Shown: positions 39,823 to 49,575 of the stretch, piece by piece | How positions within the stretch are numbered: position 1 is the first letter of the stretch | Layout: every line of letters starts with the position of its first letter | Origin: Lachnospiraceae bacterium | Lineage (GTDB): Bacteria; Bacillota; Clostridia; Lachnospirales; Lachnospiraceae | Length of the DNA stretch: 64,000 bases | Reading direction: 5' to 3' | Assembly (NCBI GenBank): GCA_910574865.1 | Contig: CAJTDN010000006.1 | Location: forward strand, 186,001 to 250,000 | Translations under genes and position numbers: made by a program | The notes under the pieces: generated by a model | What the model was told of the DNA's origin: nothing | What the model saw: the letters and a program-made list of their open reading frames with translations, nothing else | The model's database searches: none

Positions 39823-42015
39823 ATGATGAATCTTGACGTGAAGACGAAGGTAATTAAGCGGAACGGGAAGGAAGTGAGTTTTGACCTTTCCAAGATTACG
39901 AACGCGATAGAGAAGGCGAACAACGAGGTGGAGCAGATCCACCAGATGAACATTTTCCAGATTAATGCGATTGCGGAGACGATTGCCAGCCAGGTGAAGG
40001 ATTCGACGCACGCGGTCAACGTGGAGGACATCCAGGACCTGGTGGAGACGCGCATCATGGAGATGCGGGGGTACGAGGTGGCGCAGAAGTACGTGCGTTA
40101 CCGTTACAAAAGGGAGCTGACCCGCAAGTCCAACACGACGGACAACGGGATTCTCGCGCTTATCGAGCACATCAACGAGGAAGTGAAGCAGGAGAATTCC
40201 AACAAGAACCCGATTATCAACTCCACCCAGAGGGATTACATGGCGGGCGAGGTCAGTAAGGACCTTTCCAGGCGCGTGCTTTTGCCGGAGGACATCGTGA
40301 GGGCCCACGAGGAAGGCGTCATCCATTTCCACGACACCGATTATTTCGCGCAGAAGGAGCACAACTGCGACTTGATCAACCTGGAAGACATGCTGCAGAA
40401 TGGCACGGTCATCAGCGAGACGATGATTGAGAAGCCGCACAGCTTCTTCACCGCCTGCAACGTGACGACGCAGATCGTGGCGCAGGTCGCCAGCAACCAG
40501 TATGGCGGGCAGTCGTTTTCCTTGTCCCATTTGGCGCCGTTCGTGGACATCAGCCGCCGGAAGATTCGCAAGGCCGTGGTCGAGGAGCGCGAGGAGTGCG
40601 GTGAAAGCATGGACGAGGAAATCATCGACAAGGTCACCGAGCGCAGGCTCAAGAGGGAAATCAAGGACGGCATCCAGACCATCCAGTACCAGCTGATCAC
40701 GTTGATGACTTGTAACGGGCAGGCCCCGTTCGTGACGGTGTTCATGTATTTGGACGAGGTTCCGGAAGGGCGCACCCGCGACGACCTGGCGATGATTATC
40801 GAGGAAGTGCTGGTGCAACGGATGCAGGGCGTGAAGAATGAAAAGGGTGTCTGGATTACCCCGGCCTTCCCCAAGCTGATTTACGTGCTGGATGAGGACA
40901 ATATCACGGAAGACGCCAAGTACTGGTGTCTGACCGAGCTGGCGGCGAAGTGCACGGCCAAGCGGATGGTGCCGGATTACATTTCGGCCAAGATGATGCG
41001 GGAGCTTAAGAAAGGCGAGGTGTACACCTGCATGGGATGCCGGTCATTCCTGACGGTGGAAGACAACCAATTGAACCCGGACGGAAGCCACAAGTTCTAT
41101 GGCCGGTTCAACCAGGGCGTGGTGACCATCAACCTGGTGGACGTGGCGTGCTCTTCCAACGGGGACATGGACGAGTTCTGGAAGATTTTGGACGAGAGGC
41201 TGGAATTATGCCACCGGGCGCTTCGCTGCCGCCATGAGCGGTTGCTCGGCACGGTGTCGGACGTGGCCCCGATTTTGTGGCAGAACGGCGCGCTGGCCCG
41301 TTTGAAAAAGGGCGAGAAGATTGACAAGCTGCTGTACGGCGGGTATTCGACGATTTCCCTCGGTTACGCGGGATTGTACGAGATGTGCATGCGCATGTGC
41401 GGGAAGTCCCACACGAGCCCGGAGGCCAAGCCGTTCGCCCTTAAGGTGATGCAGCACTTGAATGACAAGTGCGCGGAGTGGAAGGCGGCGGAGAACATCA
41501 GCTACTCCGTCTATGGCACGCCGATGGAGTCCACCACATATAAGTTCGCGAAGTGCCTGCAGAAACGTTTCGGTATCATCGAGGGCGTGACGGACAAGAA
41601 CTATATCACGAACAGCTACCACGTGCACGTTTCCGAGGAGATTGACGCCTTCAGCAAGCTGAAGTTCGAGTCGGAGTTCCAGAAGCTGTCGCCGGGCGGC
41701 GCCATCAGCTACGTGGAAGTGCCGAACATGCAGCACAACATCCCGGCGGTGTTGTCCGTGATGCAGTTCATTTATAATAATATCATGTATGCGGAACTGA
41801 ATACCAAGAGCGATTTCTGCGAGTGCTGCGGTTTTGACGGGGAAATCCAGATTGTCGAGGACGAATCCGGCAAGCTTGTGTGGGAGTGTCCCAACTGCGG
41901 CAACCGCGACCAGGAGAAGATGTCGGTGGCCAGGCGCACCTGCGGCTACATCGGGACACAGTTCTGGAACCAGGGACGGACGCAGGAAATCAAGGACAGG
42001 GTGTTGCACTTGTAA
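39823..42015 (+). CDS. nrdD: Anaerobic ribonucleoside-triphosphate reductase
   Basis: 730-residue glycyl-radical enzyme making dNTPs from NTPs without oxygen. An N-terminal ATP-cone (about 5-95) gives allosteric control. The catalytic barrel includes HFHDTDYFAQ and SFFTACNVTTQ. A C-terminal zinc site (CECCGFDG, CPNCGN) precedes the glycyl-radical motif RRTCGYIGTQFW, with the radical Gly at 708. The start is ATG-ATG at 39823 after GAGGAGAG. The activase gene nrdG, usually next door, is not adjacent here. Two NrdR boxes precede the gene and a terminator follows. Confidence 0.97.
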   Translation: MMNLDVKTKVIKRNGKEVSFDLSKITNAIEKANNEVEQIHQMNIFQINAIAETIASQVKDSTHAVNVEDIQDLVETRIMEMRGYEVAQKYVRYRYKRELTRKSNTTDNGILALIEHINEEVKQENSNKNPIINSTQRDYMAGEVSKDLSRRVLLPEDIVRAHEEGVIHFHDTDYFAQKEHNCDLINLEDMLQNGTVISETMIEKPHSFFTACNVTTQIVAQVASNQYGGQSFSLSHLAPFVDISRRKIRKAVVEEREECGESMDEEIIDKVTERRLKREIKDGIQTIQYQLITLMTCNGQAPFVTVFMYLDEVPEGRTRDDLAMIIEEVLVQRMQGVKNEKGVWITPAFPKLIYVLDEDNITEDAKYWCLTELAAKCTAKRMVPDYISAKMMRELKKGEVYTCMGCRSFLTVEDNQLNPDGSHKFYGRFNQGVVTINLVDVACSSNGDMDEFWKILDERLELCHRALRCRHERLLGTVSDVAPILWQNGALARLKKGEKIDKLLYGGYSTISLGYAGLYEMCMRMCGKSHTSPEAKPFALKVMQHLNDKCAEWKAAENISYSVYGTPMESTTYKFAKCLQKRFGIIEGVTDKNYITNSYHVHVSEEIDAFSKLKFESEFQKLSPGGAISYVEVPNMQHNIPAVLSVMQFIYNNIMYAELNTKSDFCECCGFDGEIQIVEDESGKLVWECPNCGNRDQEKMSVARRTCGYIGTQFWNQGRTQEIKDRVLHL

Positions 42016-42105
42016 GGGCCGTTGTGGATAACCATGGAGTACGGGCGGTTCCCGTGAATGGTAATAGACCCGTTACAATTTGCGTTGGCGTAAGTGTGAA
42101 TTGTA

Positions 42106-42152
42106 CCCCCGGGCTAATCACGGTGGTGATTGGCCGGGGGTTGTTGTGATTT
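42106..42152 (+). terminator. Terminator after nrdD
   Basis: CCCCCGG (42106-42112) with CCGGGGG (42134-42140), and an inner AATCAC/GTGATT, followed by TTGTTGTGATTTT. It is the main feature of the gene-free stretch 42016-42352 besides the promoter at 42225. Confidence 0.8.
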
Positions 42153-42224
42153 TAGGGAAAAGCGGCCATGTGGCGTGGGGTTCATCACATTGCCGATGGA
42201 AGTGAACGTTGCGAGTGAAATTTG

Positions 42225-42253
42225 TTGAAAATAGGGAGAAATTGTGGTATAGT
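42225..42253 (+). promoter_or_regulatory. Promoter for the GT2 gene (shared sequence with 50520)
   Basis: TTGAAA (42225-42230), 17 bp, TATAGT (42248-42253) with a TGG extended -10. The spacer and flanks are nearly the same as those of the promoter at 50520-50548. Confidence 0.8.
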
Positions 42254-42352
42254 AGGAACACTTGGGTTGCTTTCCGACCCGTGCCGGCGCGGGCGGGAAG
42301 GGGCATGATTGGTGTTGTAAGGAGATGCTGGTAGAAGAGAAGGAGAGTTTCG

Positions 42353-43039
42353 ATGGAAAACAAGGTTTTGAGCGTGGTGATTCCCTGTTACAACGAACGG
42401 GAGAGCATTTTAGAGATACTTAAAAAGGTCAAGGAGGCTCCCGTGGAGCACATGGAAATCATCGTGGTGGATGACAAGTCGACGGACGGGACGACGGATA
42501 TCGTCAGGGAAAAGGTCGAGCCCATCGTGGACAAGGTCATATACCATACGGAGAATACCGGGAAGGGAGGAGCCCTGCGAACCGGCTTCATGGCGGCAAC
42601 AGGTGACGTGGTCATCATCCAGGACGCGGACATGGAGTACGACCCGGATGAGTACCCGCTGGTCGTGAATCCCATTTTCGAGGGAAGAGCGGAAGTGGTG
42701 TACGGTTCCCGCTTTCTAAACCAGAGCGCGAAGGGATATTTGCTAAATCGTCTGGCGAACAAGGGACTCACGTTCTTGTCCAACCTGCGCACGCATCAGA
42801 AACTGACGGATATGGAAACATGCTATAAGGCGTTTAAAAGGGAGATTATCCAATCTATCGACATAGAGGAGAAGCGGTTTGGCTTCGAGCCGGAGATTAC
42901 GGCCAAGATTTCGAAGAAAGGAATCACGATACAGGAGGTGCCGATTTCCTATTATCCGAGGAGCAACGAGGAAGGGAAGAAAATTGGTTGGAAGGACGGC
43001 GTGAGGGCGTTGCACTGTATTTGGCATTATAGCAAGTAG
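42353..43039 (+). CDS. GT2 glycosyltransferase, DPM1-like
   Basis: 228 residues. LSVVIPCYNERESI, IIVVDDKSTDGT and the acidic VIIQDADMEYDPDE motif define a GT-A enzyme of the polyprenyl-phosphate sugar synthase type. TDMETCYKAFKR and FGFEPEITAKISKKG are typical of this subgroup. It has no membrane helices. It starts the AT-richer surface-glycan region. The ATG at 42353 follows AAGGAGAG. The product could be the donor for the large membrane proteins further downstream; that link is inferred. Confidence 0.9.
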   Translation: MENKVLSVVIPCYNERESILEILKKVKEAPVEHMEIIVVDDKSTDGTTDIVREKVEPIVDKVIYHTENTGKGGALRTGFMAATGDVVIIQDADMEYDPDEYPLVVNPIFEGRAEVVYGSRFLNQSAKGYLLNRLANKGLTFLSNLRTHQKLTDMETCYKAFKREIIQSIDIEEKRFGFEPEITAKISKKGITIQEVPISYYPRSNEEGKKIGWKDGVRALHCIWHYSK

Positions 43040-43133
43040 CTTGTCCGATGGCCGTGGGATGTGGCGTGTGGCTCGTTTCTACACGGGGGACTTCGACGGT
43101 TCGTTAGCAAGAATGGATGGGAATTAAAAGACG

Positions 43134-44207
43134 ATGGAAAAGGGCATGGGCAGTAAAGGACGAAACGTGGCCATCGACCTGGCGAAGTTCGTGATGGCGG
43201 TATTTGTCGTGGCGATTCATGTGCGCCCGTTTTCGGGGTGGTTGGCCTTTATGGTGGATGACTGCATTACGCGATTGGCAAATCCGATGTTTTTCGTGAT
43301 ATCGTCCTACTTTTTGTTTTACCGCTTGGAAACGGAGCGAGTTCAAAATGGCGATGCAAAGTGGAAAGCCGGATTGCTTCGTAACTATGTAAAACGGCTC
43401 CTAGTTCTTTATACGGCTTTGTTTTTGCTGAATTTGCCGAATGTGCTGCGCCTGGTGGAATTTGGCGGAATGAAAGATTTCGTTGTCCGGCTTCTTCAGT
43501 TCTATTTTTTGTCAGGGCCGTCCTATACGGCGTTATGGTTTTTACCGGCGCTAATCTGGGGCGTGACTTTCACATTTTGGATGGGCAGGGAGACAAGGCC
43601 GTGGGTCGCGTTGTTGGCGGGCGTGCCACTGTATGCACTGACCGTCTTGGATGGTGATTACACGATATTTGTGAAGGAGGCCGCTTGGTTTCAGTTTCTT
43701 GTGGATGGATTCAAGGCGATATTTCTATGGCTGGCAAACGGTCTTACTTATGGCTTGTGCTATTGTGCCTTGGGCGCGTGCGTGGCAGTTGGGAATGTCA
43801 GGAAAGGTGAAAGAAGTGAAGAAGAAAAACGGGAATGCCGAACGCGATTTGGCGTGGGAACGTGTATTTTTCTTGTCTTATATATCGTGGAGTGCGTGTT
43901 AATCAAGCGCTACCAGTGGGGAGCGGGATTTGGAGCCCAGTTCATGATGATTCCGTTCGCCTACGTTTGTCTGCAACTTCTTTTGGTGTTGGAAATGAAG
44001 GAACGGCCGATATATCGGTTTTTACAGAAAATGAGCATTGTAATTTTTGGTATACAGTTTCTGGTCATTTCCGGACTGGGGAAATTGTTTCGGGAATGTC
44101 GATGGTATATGGAATCGACGACGGCACAGTTCGTCATTGTTTTGGTCGTGACGAGTGCGATTGCGGCGGTGGTGGTGTGGGTTTCGGAGCATGTCCGGAC
44201 TTCTTAA
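43134..44207 (+). CDS. Acyltransferase-3 family membrane protein
   Basis: 357 residues, about ten predicted membrane helices. The N-terminal pattern NVAIDLAKFVMAVFVVAIHV carries the family's Asp and the conserved His29. LANPMFFVISSYFLFYR and YTALWFLPALIWG are typical further blocks. Such proteins O-acetylate or otherwise acylate sugars of surface glycans using cytoplasmic acyl donors. The ATG at 43134 has AAAAGACG only, a weak ribosome binding site. It is the first of at least five acyltransferase-3 genes in this region. Confidence 0.87.
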   Translation: MEKGMGSKGRNVAIDLAKFVMAVFVVAIHVRPFSGWLAFMVDDCITRLANPMFFVISSYFLFYRLETERVQNGDAKWKAGLLRNYVKRLLVLYTALFLLNLPNVLRLVEFGGMKDFVVRLLQFYFLSGPSYTALWFLPALIWGVTFTFWMGRETRPWVALLAGVPLYALTVLDGDYTIFVKEAAWFQFLVDGFKAIFLWLANGLTYGLCYCALGACVAVGNVRKGERSEEEKRECRTRFGVGTCIFLVLYIVECVLIKRYQWGAGFGAQFMMIPFAYVCLQLLLVLEMKERPIYRFLQKMSIVIFGIQFLVISGLGKLFRECRWYMESTTAQFVIVLVVTSAIAAVVVWVSEHVRTS

Positions 44208-44245
44208 GCCGCGTTTTAGCCGATGTGAAGATGTGAAATCCTTCC

Positions 44246-44274
44246 TTGACATTTTCATGTCAGGGATTTATACT
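44246..44274 (+). promoter_or_regulatory. Strong sigma-A promoter for the TylF-like gene
   Basis: Consensus TTGACA (44246-44251), 17 bp, TATACT (44269-44274), 58 bp before the start at 44332. Confidence 0.85.
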
Positions 44275-44331
44275 GGGCATCAGATAAATTTTATTTGGAA
44301 ATGGACGAAAAAGACTTGAGAGGGGTTCATC

Positions 44332-45039
44332 ATGAAAATTAAATTTGAATTGTTTGCCATAAAGTTTATAAAAGTATTCCTCACGGGCATCAACCATCTA
44401 TTATCAAAAATCAAGCTTGCCGTAGTGGTTCAGATGAGGAGTGTCGGTTGGAAACGTCGTGGCTTTGTCAACGGATATGATTATATACGATTTTCATCCC
44501 TGGAACTTGTCGCAAGGGAGATACATGAACGGAAAATTCCAGGAAACGTCGCGGAGCTTGGCGTGTATCGAGGGGATTTTGCTTCCAAAATAAACATCGC
44601 GTTTCCAGACAGAAAGCTTTACTTGTTTGATACCTTTGAGGGATTCGCCAAGGAAGATATTGAGACAGAACAAAAAGAATCGTTTTCTAAAATGAAGAGC
44701 AAGGATTTTAGCGACACCAGCGTGTCATTGGTTCTGAAAAAAATGGCACATGCGGGGAATTGTATCGTCAAAAAGGGGATTTTCCCGGAAACGGCGAAGG
44801 GCGTGGAAGATAAGTTCGCCTTTGTCAGCATAGATTGTGATTTGTATGATCCGATTTTAAGCGGACTGCGCTTTTTCTGGGAAAGATTGTCCGCAGGGGG
44901 ATATATTTTTGTCCATGAATATAATCAGACGGAATATCTTGGTTCAAATGCGGCGGTGAACCAGTTTATCAAGGAAAACCCGGACGTTCACTTTTTCCCG
45001 CTCACGGATCAGGGCGGTTCCGTCGTATTAATCAAGTAG
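44332..45039 (+). CDS. TylF/MycF-like sugar O-methyltransferase
   Basis: 235 residues. The SAM-binding motif is GNVAELGVYRGDFASKI, followed by FPDRKLYLFDTFEGF, both characteristic of the TylF (macrocin O-methyltransferase) family. The metal- and acceptor-binding region is FVSIDCDLYDPILSGLRFFW and GGYIFVHEYN. The family methylates sugar hydroxyls in antibiotics and in surface glycans. A hydrophobic N-terminal stretch of about 35 residues precedes the domain. It has its own strong promoter and an AGAGGGG ribosome binding site, and ends before a hairpin. Confidence 0.88.
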   Translation: MKIKFELFAIKFIKVFLTGINHLLSKIKLAVVVQMRSVGWKRRGFVNGYDYIRFSSLELVAREIHERKIPGNVAELGVYRGDFASKINIAFPDRKLYLFDTFEGFAKEDIETEQKESFSKMKSKDFSDTSVSLVLKKMAHAGNCIVKKGIFPETAKGVEDKFAFVSIDCDLYDPILSGLRFFWERLSAGGYIFVHEYNQTEYLGSNAAVNQFIKENPDVHFFPLTDQGGSVVLIK

Positions 45040-45043
45040 AAGG

Positions 45044-45079
45044 TCTATCGCGGGGCGACAATATTTGTCCCGTGATAGA
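45044..45079 (+). terminator. Hairpin between the methyltransferase and the next gene
   Basis: TCTATC-G-CGGG (45044-45054) pairs with CCCG-T-GATAGA (45069-45079). The U-tract is weak (CTTTTA at 45085), so it may be a partial terminator or a spacer hairpin. Confidence 0.55.
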
Positions 45080-45109
45080 GATGGCTTTTAAGACTGAGGA
45101 TATTGTATT

Positions 45110-47170
45110 ATGAATAATTTCATCGCGAAAATAAGCAAGCGCAAGATAGAATTTCTTCTTTTGTCACTGGTTGCCATTCAAATTCTATATTTGTTGGTAT
45201 TTAACGTGTGCCGCATGAAATATATGGTAAATTTTGATTCCAACACGTATCTGGTTCAGGTCATGCAGATATGGAAGCAGCGCACCTTGTTAATTGAGGA
45301 TTACTATTATAGCACCATGCTGACGTGGGACATGCCCACTTTATCGGCCGTGGTGTTCTATGCTATTTTCCGTGACGTGTTTCTGGCCTATGCGCTGGCG
45401 GATGACCTGCTGATCATCTTGTTCGTGCTTGTGTTGAATAAATTATGTAATGACCTTGATTTCAGCAAAATAGCAAAATATTTGACCTTCATCGCGGTGT
45501 TTGCCACGTATCAGTATGGATGGGTGGATTACATGGAGGAACTCTTCGTCAATGGTGCATTGTATGGGTTTCGAATCATGTTCATGCTGATGCTGATGGA
45601 CGTTTTGGTGTGTTTTCGCAGAAAGGGGTTTGCCAAACGGGATGCCGTCTTATATTGCCTTTCTCTGGTTGGTTTTTTCCTATGTGGGATTTCCAGTGGC
45701 ATTTTTGAGTTGGGGTGCTGCATATTTCCACTGTTATTATATGAAATCTGGGATGTCCTAGAAGAAAACGTCGAATTCAGGATACATCATTTTTTCAATA
45801 CCAAGCTGTTGCTCGTGCTTGGTGCCGTTGCCGTTTCCTTGTGCGGGATTGTTGCGAATCGTTTGTTAGGATTTGACGGTTCGTCCGCCATGCATAAAAA
45901 TACGATGGCGGCCGAAGGCTTGGGGGAGAATATCATCAATGTTTTCGTAAGCCTTTTTCAGTTGTTTGGATGGCCGTTAAACAGCGTGGACATCGCAAGC
46001 GTTTCGGGAATCTTCGCATTTGCGGCAATAGCCGTCACCCTAGTGATTTTGGCGGTTTTTGGTATCGCTTCGGCGAGTTCGATTCGAAAACGGGGCATTG
46101 TGGAGGAGCGACGGGTTTACTGTCGACAGGTTCTTTGCATATTTCTCGTAAATGCTCTTCTTTTTTGCTTTGCCGACTTAACATATGGTTCTGTCACTTT
46201 TGAATACCGCTATTGGCTTACGGCGATGGTTCCTATCTTCTTGGAATTTGGGATATTGTACGATTATGGCAGGGGGCATGTCAAGGCAAGTTATAGGAAA
46301 TTCTTTTTAATCTGCTACGTGGCGCTGGTAGTTTGCATATCCGTTTATAAGGATTATGGAATGTGGCATGTGGATTGTGGAGGCTCTAAGTTTGACGGCT
46401 TGATGGAAATGGCAAAGAAACATGAAAGCGATGTCGTGTTTATCTATTCCGATTATTTTAGTAGTAGGGTTTTTTTGGCCTTTGCGCCTGAAGGACTGGA
46501 GGTGTTTGCCGTAAATAACGTGAGTATTGATGATACTGGGGCGAACTGGATAGACGGTCAGCTTCGGATGCCAAAATGGGGAAACTATGCAAAATATGAC
46601 GGGGACTGTATGGAATTGACGGAAGACAAGACGATAGGAATGTTTATAACGTCTTTCGTGGGAGAAGATTATCAGAAGTTATTGGCCAAGGCGGACAAGG
46701 TTGTGCCTATAGAGGATGGTTTTTCGTTTTTGGTGATGAGTGAGAACTACATGGACTTTGAATATGGCGTTCCAAAGGAGGGGAACGAGCGTAGTCGGGA
46801 TTATCTCAACTGGGGATATGATAGGAAGGGATTGACCCTCGACGAAGGAGGTGACTATGTATCGGACGGCGAGGGAGGACGCATTCTTTTTGGGGAATTT
46901 ATGTCCGACCGAGACGGAATCTTTTCGGCAACAATTGAATATGAGGTGTTGTCTTGCCAAAATGAGGAACATCCGGCATCTTTTGACATCGTGGTGACTG
47001 GGGGGGACGGCAAGGAGAAGTTATACGGCGTGGTTCTTGATGCCGGAAGGACTAAGGGTTCCATAGAAAGATTTAATTTACGGAGCGGAGACACTTACCG
47101 CGTTGTGGTGGAGGAAAGTGAAGGAACCATCATGACGTTGAAGCAGATAGAGTATTATGGGGTGCAATAG
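45110..47170 (+). CDS. Large membrane protein of GT-C type with a C-terminal beta-rich domain
   Basis: 686 residues. The first 430 or so contain about ten to twelve membrane helices; the loop after helix 1 reads MVNFDSNTYLVQVMQIWK, with an acidic residue placed as in GT-C enzymes. A soluble segment follows (DVVFIYSDYFSSRVFLAF onwards), and the last 110 residues look like a beta-sandwich (GGRILFGEFMSDRDGIFSAT, GDTYRVVVEE). No named family is recognised with confidence. The position in a glycan cluster suggests a glycosyltransferase using a lipid-linked donor. The start ATG is at 45110; no strong ribosome binding site is seen. Confidence 0.7.
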   Translation: MNNFIAKISKRKIEFLLLSLVAIQILYLLVFNVCRMKYMVNFDSNTYLVQVMQIWKQRTLLIEDYYYSTMLTWDMPTLSAVVFYAIFRDVFLAYALADDLLIILFVLVLNKLCNDLDFSKIAKYLTFIAVFATYQYGWVDYMEELFVNGALYGFRIMFMLMLMDVLVCFRRKGFAKRDAVLYCLSLVGFFLCGISSGIFELGCCIFPLLLYEIWDVLEENVEFRIHHFFNTKLLLVLGAVAVSLCGIVANRLLGFDGSSAMHKNTMAAEGLGENIINVFVSLFQLFGWPLNSVDIASVSGIFAFAAIAVTLVILAVFGIASASSIRKRGIVEERRVYCRQVLCIFLVNALLFCFADLTYGSVTFEYRYWLTAMVPIFLEFGILYDYGRGHVKASYRKFFLICYVALVVCISVYKDYGMWHVDCGGSKFDGLMEMAKKHESDVVFIYSDYFSSRVFLAFAPEGLEVFAVNNVSIDDTGANWIDGQLRMPKWGNYAKYDGDCMELTEDKTIGMFITSFVGEDYQKLLAKADKVVPIEDGFSFLVMSENYMDFEYGVPKEGNERSRDYLNWGYDRKGLTLDEGGDYVSDGEGGRILFGEFMSDRDGIFSATIEYEVLSCQNEEHPASFDIVVTGGDGKEKLYGVVLDAGRTKGSIERFNLRSGDTYRVVVEESEGTIMTLKQIEYYGVQ

Positions 47171-47237
47171 TATTGCTCTTGTCGTAAGAAGGCTTTATTG
47201 TCAAAGGGGAGAGTATAATGGCGGAAATGAGGTTTTT

Positions 47238-48209
47238 ATGAGATTGAAGGCGCAAAGGAAAGAAGATAATAAGTTTTTGGTTTGGCTTGGAATGTTCGCG
47301 CTGGTGAGCTTTATTCTTTATGCACCAAGGGAGACAAGGAGCATCTTGGGGTATGAAGCGGCAATCGTGGTTTATGTGGTATATATTTTGGCACTTTTAT
47401 TATTATATAGATCGATTCTTGCAAAGGCAAGGGCGACAATGAACAAGGCATTGCGTTATTTGATGGGGTTTTTGTCCGTGTTTGCATTTTCCTTTTTTCT
47501 TACCGTGGAGAAGTTTGGTGGAGCGGATATTTGCCAAATTATTTTATTGTGTGGTTGCTTGTCCGTGTTGCTATATGAAAAGAGGGAATGGTTGGTGGTT
47601 CCGCTCACTGCAGCCGCCGTGGGAATGGGAGTTGGATACATTTTCTTATATGGAAGCATCGTACCGGTGTTGTTGCTTTACAAATATTTTGCAAGGACTG
47701 GTGCCAGACAAAGGAAATACTTGTCGTTGTTTGTTTTAACAATTGCGGTGAGTGCTTTTATGTTCATTTTTTGTGGAGGATTTAATTACTTTGCAGAAAT
47801 CACATTGTTCTGTAATTTTCGAAGGCTTGGCGTATTTGTTCTTTGTTTCATTCCGTATCTAATGATGGCGTTTTCCTTTTTTAGGGGATTGATACGGGGT
47901 TTGTCAAAAAAGGCGTATGGTTGGTTTTTGGGCTTGGGAGGCATTACGAGTGTGCCCTTGCTTGCACTAAAAAATCAAGGAGGAAGCTGTATTTTTGCCG
48001 TATTTTTGTTTTATGCATTAGTTATTGGAATGTTATTGGCGATGGGGGATTTGGATGCCATCCGGCAAATGGAACGATTAAAGGCAATATTGCAAAGGGA
48101 GGAACCGATAGGGGCTTTCGTATTGGTGTACCCGGTTTTATTCATGCCGTTAAATGATGCGTCCATTTGCAGGACGGTGGATTATATGGTCAACTTGATT
48201 TTGCCATAA
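47238..48209 (+). CDS. Short member of a tandem membrane-protein family (member 1)
   Basis: 323 residues, almost entirely hydrophobic helices. YEKREWLVVPLTAAAVGMGVGYIF aligns with the same region of the long paralogues (for example YEKWEWLIVPLSVVAMLIHPGYVF), and EKFGGADI matches their GRxDxY block. It lacks their N-terminal SY-GF-SRG motif, the His before GYVF and the DYxRW motif, so the putative active site seems lost. It may be a degenerate or accessory copy. The ATG at 47238 follows GGAAATGAGG; an upstream frame to 47157 overlaps the previous gene. Function unknown. Confidence 0.68.
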   Translation: MRLKAQRKEDNKFLVWLGMFALVSFILYAPRETRSILGYEAAIVVYVVYILALLLLYRSILAKARATMNKALRYLMGFLSVFAFSFFLTVEKFGGADICQIILLCGCLSVLLYEKREWLVVPLTAAAVGMGVGYIFLYGSIVPVLLLYKYFARTGARQRKYLSLFVLTIAVSAFMFIFCGGFNYFAEITLFCNFRRLGVFVLCFIPYLMMAFSFFRGLIRGLSKKAYGWFLGLGGITSVPLLALKNQGGSCIFAVFLFYALVIGMLLAMGDLDAIRQMERLKAILQREEPIGAFVLVYPVLFMPLNDASICRTVDYMVNLILP

Positions 48210-48292
48210 AAGCTCCAGGCGGTATCGTGACAAAGTGGTTAACTTTGCTTGCGACGATGTTCGGATGGATGATAGGGAAAGAGGAGAGAAGA

Positions 48293-49528
48293 GTGTTGGA
48301 AGATGCAAAGAAGAAAAAGATAAATAGAATACTGTTGGCGCTGCTGGTCTTTTCCGGATTTATTTTTTTCCGTTTTTATGATGCCATGGTCGATTTGTAT
48401 AATACGACGTTGTTGGCATTTTCCTATAAATACGGTTTTATTTCCAGGGGATTGGTTGGAACGATTTTCCAGATAGTGGATAAAGTAATTCCCGTGGATT
48501 TGATGAATTATGATGGGGCGATGATCTTTACCCAGGTGACAACGGCAATATTCGTGATGATACTGTTTACTTTTTTCAGGCAGTGTCTGATGTGCGCGGA
48601 TGAAAAAATGATTTCTTTTCAGACATATTTGATCTTGTTTTTCATGATGATTGCCATTTCCATGTTCGTGTCACGTAGAAATATGGGGCGTGTGGACATT
48701 TATATGATAGCACTCAGTTTAATTGGCACCATGCTAATTATGAAGAAGCGGTTTGAATTTCTGCTAATCCCTATTTCTGCTTTGGCAGTAATGTTTCATC
48801 AGGGATATGTGTTCATGTTTTTTAATATTCTCTTGATTTTGTTGATTTATCGTTTTTTTACGGTGGGAAAAAAAGAAAAAAAGAAATATGCGATCATTTT
48901 TGTTCTTTGCTTTTGTGTCGGATCCGCCTTGTTTTTGTGGTTTGAATTTTTCAGCAGGATGAATGGCGAGCAGTTTGTCGAAGAAATTATTTCAAATGCC
49001 AAACTGCTGTCTTATAATGGGGAGTACCATGATACTTTGATTGATCATGAAATTTTGGGGATTGACTTAGGAGGTACGGAATGGGATTTTCATAAGGAGA
49101 ATTTTGTGGAATATCCACTGTTTTTGTTATTTATGTCACCTTATATTTGGATTGGCGTATGTTTGTTCGGTGGATTTATTAAGGAAGCGAAAACAAGGAC
49201 GGATAAGTGTAAGTATATATTTGTCGCCATTGGGGCGTTGACCATCGTGCCAAACTATATTTTGAAAATTGATTATGCCAGATGGACGATGTCAATTGTA
49301 ACTTATTATGTCGTGATGTTGCTTTCCATGCTTGCCATGCAGGATGAGGTGGTGGAAAGTGTGTGCAGCAGCATGCTGTTAGAGATAAAAAAGAAAGCGT
49401 GGATGCCGCTTTTATTTACATATTTGACTTTGTTTTTGCCGTTCTATGACGTTTTCGTGGATCAGGTCATGCATAATATTGGTCATTTTCTAAATGTAAA
49501 CTGGCTGCATTTATGGGAGCACTATTAA
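48293..49528 (+). CDS. Long member of the tandem membrane-protein family (member 2)
   Basis: 411 residues from a GTG at 48293 with GAGGAGAG upstream; ATGs at 48257 and 48269 are alternatives with no good site. About ten membrane helices. Motifs shared with members 3 and 5 are NTTLLAFSYKYGFISRGL (near 35), GRVDIYM (near 135), FHQGYVFMF (near 165), YHDTLIDHEILGIDLGG (near 245) and LKIDYARWTM (near 330). Conserved charged residues in loops between helices suggest an enzyme of the GT-C or Wzy-like kind. The UbiA-type gene follows after 47 bp. I do not recognise a named family. Confidence 0.72.
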   Translation: MLEDAKKKKINRILLALLVFSGFIFFRFYDAMVDLYNTTLLAFSYKYGFISRGLVGTIFQIVDKVIPVDLMNYDGAMIFTQVTTAIFVMILFTFFRQCLMCADEKMISFQTYLILFFMMIAISMFVSRRNMGRVDIYMIALSLIGTMLIMKKRFEFLLIPISALAVMFHQGYVFMFFNILLILLIYRFFTVGKKEKKKYAIIFVLCFCVGSALFLWFEFFSRMNGEQFVEEIISNAKLLSYNGEYHDTLIDHEILGIDLGGTEWDFHKENFVEYPLFLLFMSPYIWIGVCLFGGFIKEAKTRTDKCKYIFVAIGALTIVPNYILKIDYARWTMSIVTYYVVMLLSMLAMQDEVVESVCSSMLLEIKKKAWMPLLFTYLTLFLPFYDVFVDQVMHNIGHFLNVNWLHLWEHY

Positions 49529-49575
49529 AGAATAGGCATGAGTGAAAATAAGAATGAGAATGGAGAGTTCATAGC

